This document shows, piece after piece, positions 24,371-36,191 of a stretch of 64,000 nt of DNA (within the stretch, counting starts at the first letter, position 1; every line of letters begins with the position of its first letter). This stretch comes from Pleodorina starrii (taxonomy: Eukaryota > Chlorophyta > Chlorophyceae > Chlamydomonadales > Volvocaceae). The notes below the pieces were generated by a model. The model saw only the letters and a program-made list of their open reading frames with translations, searched no databases and was not told the origin of the DNA. A program made the position numbers and the translations under genes. The DNA is taken from positions 1-64,000 of the forward strand of contig BRXU01000053.1 in the NCBI GenBank assembly GCA_030267565.1, read 5' to 3'.

Positions 24371-27190
24371 ATGCGGCGCATAGGAGCGTGCAGTTCTTTT
24401 CCCAACACCACACCACAGGAGGGTGCAGAAGGGCGCAGAAGGGCATAGAAGGGTGCAGACGGGCACAGACGGGCGCAGATGGGCGCAGAAGGGTGCAGAC
24501 AGGCGCCGAAGGGCGCAGAAGGGCATAGAAGGGCGCAGACGGGCACAGAAGGGCGCAGACGGGAGCAGAAGGGCACAGACGGGCGTAGAAGGGCGCAGAA
24601 GGGTGTAGAAGGGCGCAGACGGGCACAGAAGGGTGCAGAAGGGCGCAGACGGGCGCAGACGGGTTCCGACGGGCGCAGAAGGGCGCAGAAGCGCGCAGAA
24701 GGGCGTAGAAGGGTGCAGAAGGGTGCATACGGGCGCAGAAGGGCGCAGAAGGGTGCAGAAGGGCGCAGAAGGGTGCACACCGGCGTAGAAGGGTGCAGAC
24801 GGGGACAGAAGTGCGCAGAAGGGTGTAGTAGGGCGCAGACGGGCCCAGAAGGGTGCAGAAGGGCGCAGACGGGCGCAGAAGGGCCCAGAAGGGTGAAGAA
24901 GGGCGCAGAAGGGTGCAGACGGGCGCAGACGGGCGTAGACGGGTGCAGACGGGTGCAGACGGGCGCAGACGGGCACCGAAAGGCGCAGAAGGGTGCAGAC
25001 GGGCGCAGACGGATGCAGAAGGGTGCAGATGGGCGTAGACGGGCGCAGACGGGCGCAGACGAGCACCGAAGGGTGCAGACGGGCACAGACGGGCGCAGGA
25101 GGGCGAAGAAGGTCGTAGAAGGGTGCAGACGGGCGCAGACGGGTGCAGAAGGGTGCAGATGGGCGTAGAGGGGCGCAGACCGGCGCAGAAGGGTGCAGAC
25201 GGGGACAGAAGGGCGCAGACGGTCGCAGACGGGCGCAGATGGGCGCAGAAGGGCGTAGAAGGGCATAGAAGGGCGTAGAAGGGTGCTGACGGACGCAGAC
25301 GGGTGCAGATGGGCACAGACGGGTGCAGATGGGCGCAGATGGGCGCAGACGGGCGCAGACGGGCGCCGAAGGGCAGAGAAGGGCGTAGAAGGGCGCAGAC
25401 GAGCGCAGAAGGGTGCAGACGGGCGCAGACGGGTGCAGAAGGGCGCAGAAGGGCACAGAAGGGTGCAGACCGGCGCAGACGGGTGCAGATGGGCGCATGC
25501 GGGCGCAGAAGGGTGTAGAAGGGCGCAGACGGGCGCAGAAGGGCGCCGAAGGGTGCAGACGGGCGCAGAAGGGTGCAGACGGGCGCAGAAGGGTGCAGGC
25601 GGGCGCAGACGGGTGCAGAAGGGTGCAGAAGGTCGCAGACGGGTGCAGAAGGGCGCAGACTTGCGCAAACGGGCGCAGATGGGCGCAGACGGGCGCAGAA
25701 GGGTGCAGAAGGGCGCAGAAGGGCGCAGAAGGGCATAGAAGGGTGCAGACGGGCGCAGACCGGCGCATAAGGGTGCAGACGGGTACAGAAGTGCGCAGAA
25801 GGGTGTAGAAGGGTGCAGACGGGCCCAGAAGGGTGCAGAAGGGTGCAGACTTGCGCAAACGGGCGCAGATGGGCGCAGACGGGCGCAGAAGGGTGCAGAA
25901 GGGCGCAGAAAGGCGTCGAAGGGCGCAGAAGGGCACAGAAGGGCGCAGAAGGGCGCAGAAGGGTGCAGACGGGCGCAGACGGGCGCAGAAGGGTGCGAAC
26001 GGGCAGAGACGGGCACAGATGGGCGCAGAAGGGTGCATACGGGCGCATACGGGTGCAGAAGGGTGTAGAAAGGCGCAGACGGGCCCAGAAGGGTGCAGAA
26101 GGGCGCAGACGGGCGCAGAAGGGCGCAGACGGGCGTAGAAGGGTGCAGACGGGTGCAGACGGGCGCAGACGGGCGCCGAAGGGCAGAGAAGGGCGTAGAA
26201 GGGCGCAGACGAGCGCAGAAGGGTGCAGACGGGCGCAGACGGGTGCAGACGGGCGCAGACGGGTGCAGACAGGCGCAGAAGGGCGCAGAAGGGCGCAGAA
26301 GGGCGCAGAAGGGCGCAGAAGGGCGCAGAAGGGTGCAGACGGGCGCAGAAGGGCATAGAAGGGTGCAGGCGGGCGCAGACCGGCGCATAAGGGTGCAGAC
26401 GGGTACAGAAGTGCGCAGAAGGGTGTAGAAGGGTGCAGACGGGCCCAGAAGGGTGCAGAAGGGTGCAGACTTGCGCAAACGGGCGCAGATGGGCGCAGAC
26501 GGGCGCAGAAGGGTGCAGAAGGGCGCAGAAAGGCGTAGAAGGGCGCAGAAGGGCACAGAAGGGCGCAGAAGGGCGCAGAAGGGTGCAGACGGGCGCAGAC
26601 GGGCGCAGAAGGGTGCGAACGGGCAGAGACGGGCACAGATGGGCGCAGAAGGGTGCATACGGGCGCATACGGGTGCAGAAGGGTGTAGAAAGGCGCAGAC
26701 GGGCCCAGAAGGGTGCAGAAGGGCGCAGACGGGCGCAGAAGGGCCCAAAAGGATGTAGGATGGCGCAGAAGGGCGCAGAAGGGCGCAGACGGGCGCAGAA
26801 GGGCGCAGACGGGCGCAGACGGGCGCAGAAGGGCGCAGACGGGCGCAGAAGGGCACAGAAGGGCGCAGAAGGGTGCAGAAGGGTGCAGAAGGGTGCAGAC
26901 GAGCGCAGAAGGGCACAGAAGGGCGCAGACGGTCGCAGACGGGCGCAGATGGGCGCAGAAGGGCGTAGAAGGGCATAGAACGGCGTAGAAGGGTGCTGAC
27001 GGACGCAGACGGGTGCAGATGGGCGCAGACGGGTGCAGATGGGCGCAGAAGGGTGCAGACGGGCGCAAACGGGCGTAGAAGGGCGCAGAAGGGCACAGAA
27101 AGGCGTCGAAGGGCGCAGACGGGCGTAGAAGGGTGCTGACGGACGCAGACGGGCGCAGACGGGCGCAGACAGGCGCAGAAGGGCGCAGAC

Positions 27191-29600
27191 GGGCGCAGAA
27201 GGGTGTAGACGGGCGCAGATGGGCGTAGACGGGCGCAGACCGGCGCAGAAGGGTGCAGACGGGTACAGAAGTGCGCAGAAGGGTGTAGAAGGGTGCAGAC
27301 GGGCCCAGAAGGGTGCAGAAGGGTGCAGACGGGCGCAGACGGGCGCAGACGGGCGCAGAAGGGTGCAGACGGGCGCAGACTGGCGTAGAAGGGTGCAGAC
27401 GGGGGCAGACGGGCGCAGACGGGCGCCGAAGGGCAGAGAAGGGCGTAGAAGGGCGCAGACGGGCGCAGAAGGGTGCAGACGGGCGCAGAAAGGCGTAGAA
27501 GGGCGCAGACGGGCGCAGACGGGTGCAGACGGGCGCAGAAGGGCCCAGAAGGGTGAAGAAGGGCGCAGAAGGGTGCAGACGGGCGCAGACGGGCGTAGAA
27601 GGGTGCAGACGGGTGCAGACGGGCGCAGACGGGCGCCGAAGGGCAGAGAAGGGCGTAGAAGGGCGCAGACGAGCGCAGAAGGGTGCAGACGGGCGCAGAC
27701 GGGTGCAGACGGGCGCAGACGGGCGCAGACGGGTGCAGACAGGCGCAGAAGGGCGCAGAAGGGCGCAGAAGGGCGCAGAAGGGCGCAGAAGGGTGCAGAC
27801 GGGCGCAGAAGGGTGCAGGCGGGCGCAGACGGGTGCAGAAGGGTGCAGAAGGTCGCAGACGGGTGCAGAAGGGCGCAGACTTGCGCAAACGGGCGCAGAT
27901 GGGCGCAGACGGGCGCAGAAGGGTGCAGAAGGGCGCAGAAGGGCGCAGAAGGGCATAGAAGGGTGCAGACGGGCGCAGACCGGCGCATAAGGGTGCAGAC
28001 TTGCGCAAACGGGCGCAGATGGGCGCAGACGGGCGCAGAAGGGTGCAGAAGGGCGCAGAAAGGCGTAGAAGGGCGCAGAAGGGCACAGAAGGGCGCAGAA
28101 GGGCGCAGAAGGGTGCAGACGGGCGCAGACGGGCGCAGAAGGGTGCGAACGGGCAGAGACGGGCACAGATGGGCGCAGAAGGGTGCATACGGGCGCATAC
28201 GGGTGCAGAAGGGTGTAGAAAGGCGCAGACGGGCCCAGAAGGGTGCAGAAGGGCGCAGACGGGCGCAGAAGGGCCCAAAAGGATGTAGGATGGCGCAGAA
28301 GGGCGCAGAAGGGCGCAGACGGGCGCAGAAGGGCGCAGACGGGCGCAGACGGGCGCAGAAGGGCGCAGACGGGCGCAGAAGGGCACAGAAGGGCGCAGAA
28401 GGGTGTAGACGGGCGCAGATGGGCGTAGACGGGCGCAGACCGGCGCAGAAGGGTGCAGACGGGTACAGAAGTGCGCAGAAGGGTGTAGAAGGGTGCAGAC
28501 GGGCCCAGAAGGGTGCAGAAGGGTGCAGACGGGCGCAGACGGGCGCAGACGGGCGCAGAAGGGTGCAGACGGGCGCAGACTGGCGTAGAAGGGTGCAGAC
28601 GGGGGCAGACGGGCGCAGACGGGCGCCGAAGGGCAGAGAAGGGCGTAGAAGGGCGCAGACGGGCGCAGAAGGGTGCAGACGGGCGCAGAAAGGCGTAGAA
28701 GGGCGCAGACGGGCGCAGACGGGTGCAGACGGGCGCAGAAGGGCCCAGAAGGGTGAAGAAGGGCGCAGAAGGGTGCAGACGGGCGCAGACGGGCGTAGAA
28801 GGGTGCAGACGGGTGCAGACGGGCGCAGACGGGCGCCGAAGGGCAGAGAAGGGCGTAGAAGGGCGCAGACGAGCGCAGAAGGGTGCAGACGGGCGCAGAC
28901 GGGTGCAGACGGGCGCAGACGGGCGCAGACGGGTGCAGACAGGCGCAGAAGGGCGCAGAAGGGCGCAGAAGGGCGCAGAAGGGCGCAGAAGGGTGCAGAC
29001 GGGCGCAGAAGGGTGCAGGCGGGCGCAGACGGGTGCAGAAGGGTGCAGAAGGTCGCAGACGGGTGCAGAAGGGCGCAGACTTGCGCAAACGGGCGCAGAT
29101 GGGCGCAGACGGGCGCAGAAGGGTGCAGAAGGGCGCAGAAGGGCGCAGAAGGGCATAGAAGGGTGCAGACGGGCGCAGACCGGCGCATAAGGGTGCAGAC
29201 TTGCGCAAACGGGCGCAGATGGGCGCAGACGGGCGCAGAAGGGTGCAGAAGGGCGCAGAAAGGCGTAGAAGGGCGCAGAAGGGCACAGAAGGGCGCAGAA
29301 GGGCGCAGAAGGGTGCAGACGGGCGCAGACGGGCGCAGAAGGGTGCGAACGGGCAGAGACGGGCACAGATGGGCGCAGAAGGGTGCATACGGGCGCATAC
29401 GGGTGCAGAAGGGTGTAGAAAGGCGCAGACGGGCCCAGAAGGGTGCAGAAGGGCGCAGACGGGCGCAGAAGGGCCCAAAAGGATGTAGGATGGCGCAGAA
29501 GGGCGCAGAAGGGCGCAGACGGGCGCAGAAGGGCGCAGACGGGCGCAGACGGGCGCAGAAGGGCGCAGACGGGCGCAGAAGGGCACAGAAGGGCGCAGAA
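27191..29600. repeat. Exact 1,200-bp tandem duplication inside the satellite
   Basis: 27191-28400 and 28391-29600 agree at every line compared, an offset of exactly 1,200 bp (120 units), and diverge immediately outside. Confidence 0.9.
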
Positions 29601-32600
29601 GGGTGCAGAAGGGTGCAGAAGGGTGCAGACGAGCGCAGAAGGGCACAGAAGGGCGCAGACGGTCGCAGACGGGCGCAGATGGGCGCAGAAGGGCGTAGAA
29701 GGGCATAGAACGGCGTAGAAGGGTGCTGACGGACGCAGACGGGTGCAGATGGGCGCAGACGGGTGCAGATGGGCGCAGAAGGGTGCAGACGGGCGCAGAT
29801 GGGTGCAGACGGGCGCAGACGGGCGCAGAAGGGTGTAGACGGGCGCAGATGGGCGTAGAAGGGCGCAGAAGGGCGCAGAAGGGTGTAGAAGGGTGCAGAC
29901 GGGCCCAGAAGGGTGCAGAAGGGTGCAGATGGGCGCAGAAGGGCCCAGAAGGGTGAAGAAGGGCGCAGAAGGGTGCAGACGGGCGCAGACAGGCGTAGAA
30001 GGGTGCAGACGGGGGCAGACGGGCGCAGACGGGCGCCGAAGGGCAGAGAAGGGCGTAGAAGGGCGCAGACGGGCGCAGAAGGGTGCAGACGGGCGCAGAC
30101 GGGTGCAGAAGGGCGCAGAAGGGCGCAGAAGGGTGCAGACGGGCGCAGAAGGGTGCAGGCGGGCGCAGACGGGCGCAGAAGGGTGCAGAAGGTCGCAGAA
30201 GGGTGCAGAAGGGCGCAGACTTGCGCAAACGGGCGCAGATGGGCGCAGACGGGCGCAGAAGGGTGCAGAAGGGCGCAGAAGGGCATAGAAGGGTGCAGAC
30301 GGGCACAGACGGGCACAGATGGGCGCAGAAGGGCACAGAAGGGCGCAGAAGGGTGCAGAAGGGTGCAGACGGGCGCAGACGGGCGCATATAGGCGTAGAA
30401 GGGCGCAGAAGGGCGTAGAAGGGCGTAGAAGGGCGCAGACGGGTGCAGACGGGCGCAGACGGGCGCAGAAGGGCGCCGAAGGGCGTAGAGGGACGCAGAT
30501 GGGCGCAGAAGGGTGCAGAAGGGGGTAGACGAACACAGAAGGGCACAGAAGGGCGCAGAAGGGCGCAGAAGGGTGCAGACGGGCGCAGAAGGGTGCAGAA
30601 GGGCGTAGAAGGGCGCAGAAAGGCACAGAAGGGTGTAGAAGGGCGCAGACGGGCGTAGAAGGGTGCTGACGGACGCAGACGGGCGCAGACGGGCGCAGAC
30701 AGGCGCAGAAGGGTGCAGAAGGGCACAGAAGGGCGCAGAAGGGTGCAGAAAGGTGCAGACGAGCGCAGAAGGGCACAGAAGGGCGCAGACGGGCGCAGAC
30801 GGGCGCAGATGGGCGCAGAAGGGCGTATAAGGGCATAGAAGGGCGTAGAAGGGTGCTGACGGGCGCAGACCGGCGCATAAGGGTGCAGACGGGGACAGAA
30901 GTGCGCAGAAGGGTGTAGAAGGGTGCAGACGGGCCCAGAAGGGTGCAGAAGGCTGCAGACGGGCGCAGACGGGTGCAGAAGGGTGAAGAAGGGCGCAGAA
31001 GGGTGCAGACGGGCGCAGACGGGCGTAGAAGGATGCAGAAGGGCGCAGACGGGCGTAGAAGGGTGCAGACGGGGGCAGACGGGCGCAGATGGGCGCCGAA
31101 GGGCACAAAAGGGCGTAGAAGGGCGCAGACGGGCGCAGAAGGGTGCAGACGGGCGCAGACGGGTGCAGACGGGCGCAGACGGGCGCAGACGGGTGCAGAC
31201 AGGCGCAGAAGGGCATAGAAGGGTGCAGACGGGCACAGACGGGCACAGATGGGCGCAGAAGGGTGCATACGGGAGCATACGGGTGCAGAAGGGTGTAGAA
31301 AGGCGCAGACGGGCCCAGAAGGGTGCAGAAGGGCGCAGACGGGCGCAGAAGGGCCCAAAAGGATGAAGAAGGGCGCAGAAGGGCGCAGAAGGGCGCAGAA
31401 GGGCGCAGAAAGGCGTAGAAGGGCGCAGAAGGACACAGAAGGGCGCAGAAGGGCGCAGAAGGGTGCAGACGGGCGCAGACGGGTGCAGACGGGCGCAGAC
31501 GGGCGCAGACGGGTGCAGACAGGCGCAGACGGGTGCAGACGGGCGCAGACGGGCGCAGACGGGTGCAGACAGGCGCAGAAGGGCGCAGAAGGGCGCAGAA
31601 GGGCGCAGAAGGGTGCAGACGGGCGCAGAAGGGTGCAGGCGGGCGCAGACGGGCGCAGAAGGGTGCAGAAGGTCGCAGAAGGGTGCAGAAGGGCGCAGAC
31701 TTGCGCAAACGGGCGCATATGGGCGCAGACGGGCGCAGAAGGGTGCAGAAGGTCGCAGAAGGGTGCAGAAGGGCGCAGACTTGCGCAAACGGGCGCATAT
31801 GGGCGCAGAAGGGCGCAGAAGGGTGCAGACGGGCGCAGAAGGGTGCAGGCGGGCGCAGAAGGGTGCAGAAGGTCGCAGAAGGGTGCAGAAGGGCGCAGAC
31901 TTGCGCAAACGGGCGCAGATGGGCGCAGACGGGCGCAAAAGGGTGCAGAAGGGCGCAGAAGGGCATAGAAGGGTGCAGACGGGCGCAGACGGGCGCATAT
32001 AGGCGCAGAAGGGCGCAGACGGGCGCAGAAGGGTGCAGACGGGCGCAGACGGGTGCAGACGGGCGCAGACGGGCGCAGACGGGTGCAGACAGGCGCAGAA
32101 GGGCGCAGAAGGGCGCAGAAGGGCGCAGAAGGGTGCAGACGGGCGCAGAAGGGTGCAGGCGGGCGCAGACGGGCGCAGAAGGGTGCAGAAGGTCGCAGAA
32201 GGGTGCAGAAGGGTGCAGACGGGCGCAGATGGGCGCAGACGGTCACAGAAGGGTGCGGAAGGGCGCAGAAGGGCATAGAAGGGTGCAGACGGGCGCAGAC
32301 GGGCGCAGATGGGCGCAGAAGGGTGCATACGGGCGCATACGGATGCAGAAGGGTGTAGAAAGCCGCAGACGGGCCCAGAAGGGTGCAGAAGGGCGCAGAA
32401 GGGCGCAGACGGGTGCAGACGGGCGCAGACGGGCCCAGAAGGGTGCAGACGGGCGCAGACGGGCGCAGACGGGTGCAGACAGGCGCAGAAGGGCGCAGAA
32501 GGGCGCAGAAGGGCGCAGAAGGGTGCAGACGGGCGCAGACCGGCGCATAAGGGTGCAGACGGGGACAGAAGTGCGCAGAAGGGTGTAGAAGGGTGCAGAC

Positions 32601-35119
32601 GGGCCCAGAAGGGTGCAGAAGGGTGCAGACGGGCGCAGAAGGTCCCAGAAGGGTGAAGAAGGGCGCAGAAGGGTGCAGACGGGCGCAGACGGGCGTAGAA
32701 GGGTGCAGACGGGCGCAGACGGGCGTAGAAGGGTGCAGACGGGTGCAGACGGGTGCAGACGGGCGCAGAAGGGCGCCGACGGGCGCAGACGGGTGCAGAC
32801 AGGCGCAGAGGGGCGCAGAAGGGCGCCGAAGGGTGCAGACGGGCGCAGAAGGGTGCAGGCGGGCGCAGACGGGCGCAGAAGGGTGCAGAAGGGCGCATAC
32901 GGGCGCAGAAGGGTGCAGAAGGGCGCAGACGGGCGCAGAAGGGCGCAGAAGGGTGCATACGGGCGCATACGGGCGCAGAAGGGTGTAGAAGGGTGCAGAC
33001 GGGCCCAGAAGGGTGCAGAAGGGTGCTGACGGACGCAGATGGGTGCAGACGGGTGCAGACGGGTACAGATGGGCGCAGAAGGGTGCAGAGGGGCACAGAA
33101 GGGTGCATACGGGCGCATACGGGCGCAGAAGGGTGTAGAAGGGCGCAGACAGGCCCAGAAGGGTGCAGAAGGGCGCAGACGGGCGCAGAAGGGCCCAGAA
33201 GGGTGAAGAAGGGCGCAGAAGGGTGCAGACGGGCGCAGACGGGCGTAGAAGGGTGCAGACGGGTGCAGACGGGCGCAGACGGGCGCAGAAGGGCGCAGAA
33301 GGGTGCAGAAGGGCGTAGACGGGCACAGAAGGGTGCAGAAGGACGCAGAAGGGCGCATAAGGGCACCGAAGGGTGTAGAAGGACGCAGACGGGCGCAGAA
33401 GGGTGCAGAAGGGGGTAGACGGGCGCAGAAGGGTGCAAAAGGGCGCAGCAGGGTGCAGACGGGTGCAGACGGGCGCAGAAGGGAGCAGAAGGGCGTAGAA
33501 GGGCGCAGAAGGGCACAGAAGGGCGTAGAGGGGTGCAGACGGGCGAAGATGGGCGCAGAAGGGCGTAGAAGGGCCCAGAAGGGTGCAGAAGGGTGCAGAC
33601 GGGCGCAGAAGGGCCCAGAAGGGTGAAGAAGGGCGCAGAAGGGTGCAGACGGGCGCAGACTGGCGTAGAAGGGTGCAGACGGGGGCAGACGGGCGCAGAC
33701 GGGCGCCGAAGGGCAGAGAAGGGCGTAGAAGTGCGCAGACGGGCGCAGAAGGGTGCAGACGGGCGCAGACGGGTGCAGACGGGTGCAGACGGGCGCAGAA
33801 GGGTGCAGGCGGGCGCAGACGGGCGCAGAAGGGCGCCGACGGGCGCAGAAGGGTGCAGAAGGGGGTGGACGAACACAGAAGGGCACAGAAGGGCGCAGAA
33901 GGGCGCAGAAGGGTGCAGACGGGCGCAGACGGGCGCAGAAGGGCGTAGAAGGGCGCAGAAGGGCACAGAAGGGCGTAGAAGGGCGCAGACGGGCGTAGAA
34001 GGGTGCTGACGGACGCAGACGGGCGCAGACGGGCGCAGACAGGCGCAGAAGGGTGCAGAAGGGCGCAGACGGGCGCAGACAGGCGCAGACGGGCGCAGAC
34101 GGGCGCAGACCGGCGCATAAGGGTGCAGAAGGGCGCAGAAGGGTGCAGAAGGGCATAGAAGGGTGCAGAAGGGCGCAGAAGGGCATAGAAGGGTGCAGAC
34201 GGGGACAGAAGTGCGCAGAAGGGTGTAGAAGGTTGCAGACGGGCCCAGAAGGGTGCAGAAGGGTTCAGACGGGCGCAGAAGGGCCCAGAAGGGTGAAGAA
34301 GGGCGCAGAAGGGTGCAGAAAGGCATAGGAGGGCGCAGACGGGCACAGAAGGGTGCAGAAGTGCGCAGACGGGCGCAGAAGGGCCCAGAAGGGTGAAGAA
34401 GGGCGCAGAAGGGTGCAGACGGGCGCAGACTGGCGTAGAAGGGTGCAGACGGGTGCAGACGGGCGCAGACGGGCGCCGAAGGGCACAGAAGGGCGTTGAA
34501 GGGTGCAGACGGGCGCAGACAGGTGCAGACGGGCGCAGACGGGCGCAGACTGGCGCAGACGGGCGCAGAAGGGTGCAGAAGGGTGCAGAAGGAGGTAGAC
34601 GAGCGCATAAGGGCACAGAAAGGCGCAAAAGGGCGCAGAAGGGTGCAGACGGGCGCAGACTGGCGCAGAAGGGAGTAGAAGGGCACAGAAGAGTGTAGAA
34701 GAGTGCAGACGGGTGAAGATGGGCGCAGACGGGCGTAGAATGGTGCAGACGGGCGTAGGAGGGTGCTGACGGGCGCAGACGGGTGCAGAATTGCGCAGAA
34801 GGGCGTAGAAGGGCGCAGACGGGTGCAGACGGGCGCAGACGGGCGCAGAAGGGCACAGAAGGGCACAGAAGGGTGTTGAAGGGCGCAGACGGGCGCAGAA
34901 GGGTGCAGACGGGCGCAGACGGGCGCAGACGAGTGCAGACGGGCACAGACGGGCGCCGAAGGGCACAGAAGGGCGTAGAAGGGCGCCGAAGGGCACAGAA
35001 GGGCGTAGAAGGGCGCAGACGGGCGCAGAAGGGTGCAGAAGGGGGTTAGACGGGCGCAGAAGGGCGCAGACGGGCTCAGAAGGGCGCAGACGGGCGCAGA
35101 AGGGCGCAGAAGGGCCCAG

Positions 35120-36180
35120 AAGGGTGAAGAAGGGCGCAGATGGGTGCAGACGGGTGCAGACGGGCGTAGAAGGGTGCAGACGAGTGCAGACAGGCGAAGA
35201 CGGGCGCCGAAGGGCACAGAAGGGCGTAGAAGGAAACAGACGGGCGCAGAAGGGTGCTGACGGGCGCAGACGGGTCCAGACGGGCGCCGACGGGCGCAGA
35301 AGGGTGCAGACAGGCGCAGAAGGGTGCAGAAGGGGGTAGACGGGCGCAGAAGGGCGCAAAAGGGTGCAGAAGGGCGCAGACGGGCGAAGATGGTCGCAGA
35401 AGGGAGCAGACGGGCGCAGAAGGGCGCAGAAGGGCCCAGAAGGGTGAAGAAGGGCGCAGATGGGTGCAGACGGGTGCAGACGGGCGTAGAAGGGTGCAGA
35501 CGAGTGCAGACAGGCGAAGACGGGCGCCGAAGGGCACAGAAGGGCGTAGAAGGAAACAGACGGGCGCAGAAGGGTGCTGACGGGCGCAGACGGGTCCAGA
35601 CGGGCGCAGACGGGCGCAGAAGGGTGCAGACAGGCGCAGAAGGGCGCATAAGGGCGCCGACGGGCGTAGAAGGACGCAAACGGGCGCAGAAGGGTGCAGA
35701 AGGGGGTAGACGGGCGCAGAAGGGCGCAAAAGGGTGCAGAAGGGCGCAGACGGGCGAAGATGGTCGCAGAAGGGAGCAGACGGGCGCAGAAGGGCGCAGA
35801 AGTGCCCAGAAGGGTGAAGAAGGGCGCAGATGGGTGCAGACGGGTGCAGACGGGCGTAGAAGGGTGCAGACGAGTGCAGACAGGCGAAGACGGGCGCCGA
35901 AGGGCACAGAAGGGCGTAGAAGGAAACAGACGGGCGCAGAAGGGTGCTGACGGGCGCAGACGGGTCCAGACGGGCGCAGACGGGCGCAGAAGGGTGCAGA
36001 CAGGCGCAGAAGGGCGCATAAGGGCGCCGACGGGCGTAGAAGGACGCAAACGGGCGCAGAAGGGTGCAGAAGGGGGTAGACGGGCGCAGAAGGGCGCAAA
36101 AGGGTGCAGAAGGGCGCAGACGGGCGAAGATGGTCGCAGAAGGGAGCAGAAGGGTGTAGAAGGGCGCAGAAGGGCACAGA
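35120..36180. repeat. 320/370-bp higher-order repeats at the satellite's right end
   Basis: The block beginning near 35120 (CCCAGAAGGGTGAAGAAG) recurs near 35440 (offset 320) and near 35810 (offset 370), with the same order of variant units. Confidence 0.85.
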
Positions 36181-36191
36181 AGGGCGTAGAA

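Larger units (their letters stand above)
20655..24420. other. Intergenic region, lower GC; no gene supported
   Basis: GC falls sharply at about 21000-22600. Open frames here are short and lack codon bias. The region contains CRE-like palindromes near 23.6 kb and an alternating CA/CG tract at its right edge beside the satellite. Confidence 0.5.
24421..36191. repeat. 12-kb decamer satellite, consensus GGGYGCAGAM
   Basis: About 1,177 tandem copies of a 10-bp unit. The commonest forms are GGGCGCAGAA, GGGCGCAGAC, GGGTGCAGAA and GGGTGCAGAC; variation is mostly at positions 4, 5, 6 and 10. From 24421 to 35040 every unit starts at a coordinate ending in 1, so there is no indel that is not a multiple of 10. 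One extra base near 35045 shifts the register, which then holds to the end. Higher-order repeats are present (1,200 bp, 620 bp, 370 bp). The minus strand reads as a pseudo-protein of LLRPSAPVCA decapeptides, open in all three frames because the unit lacks stops on that strand. Confidence 0.97.

Noticed and set aside
27219..29708. Plus-strand 829-codon frame (RRAQKGAEGRRRA-type repeats)
   Set aside because: The same decamer satellite read on the other strand.
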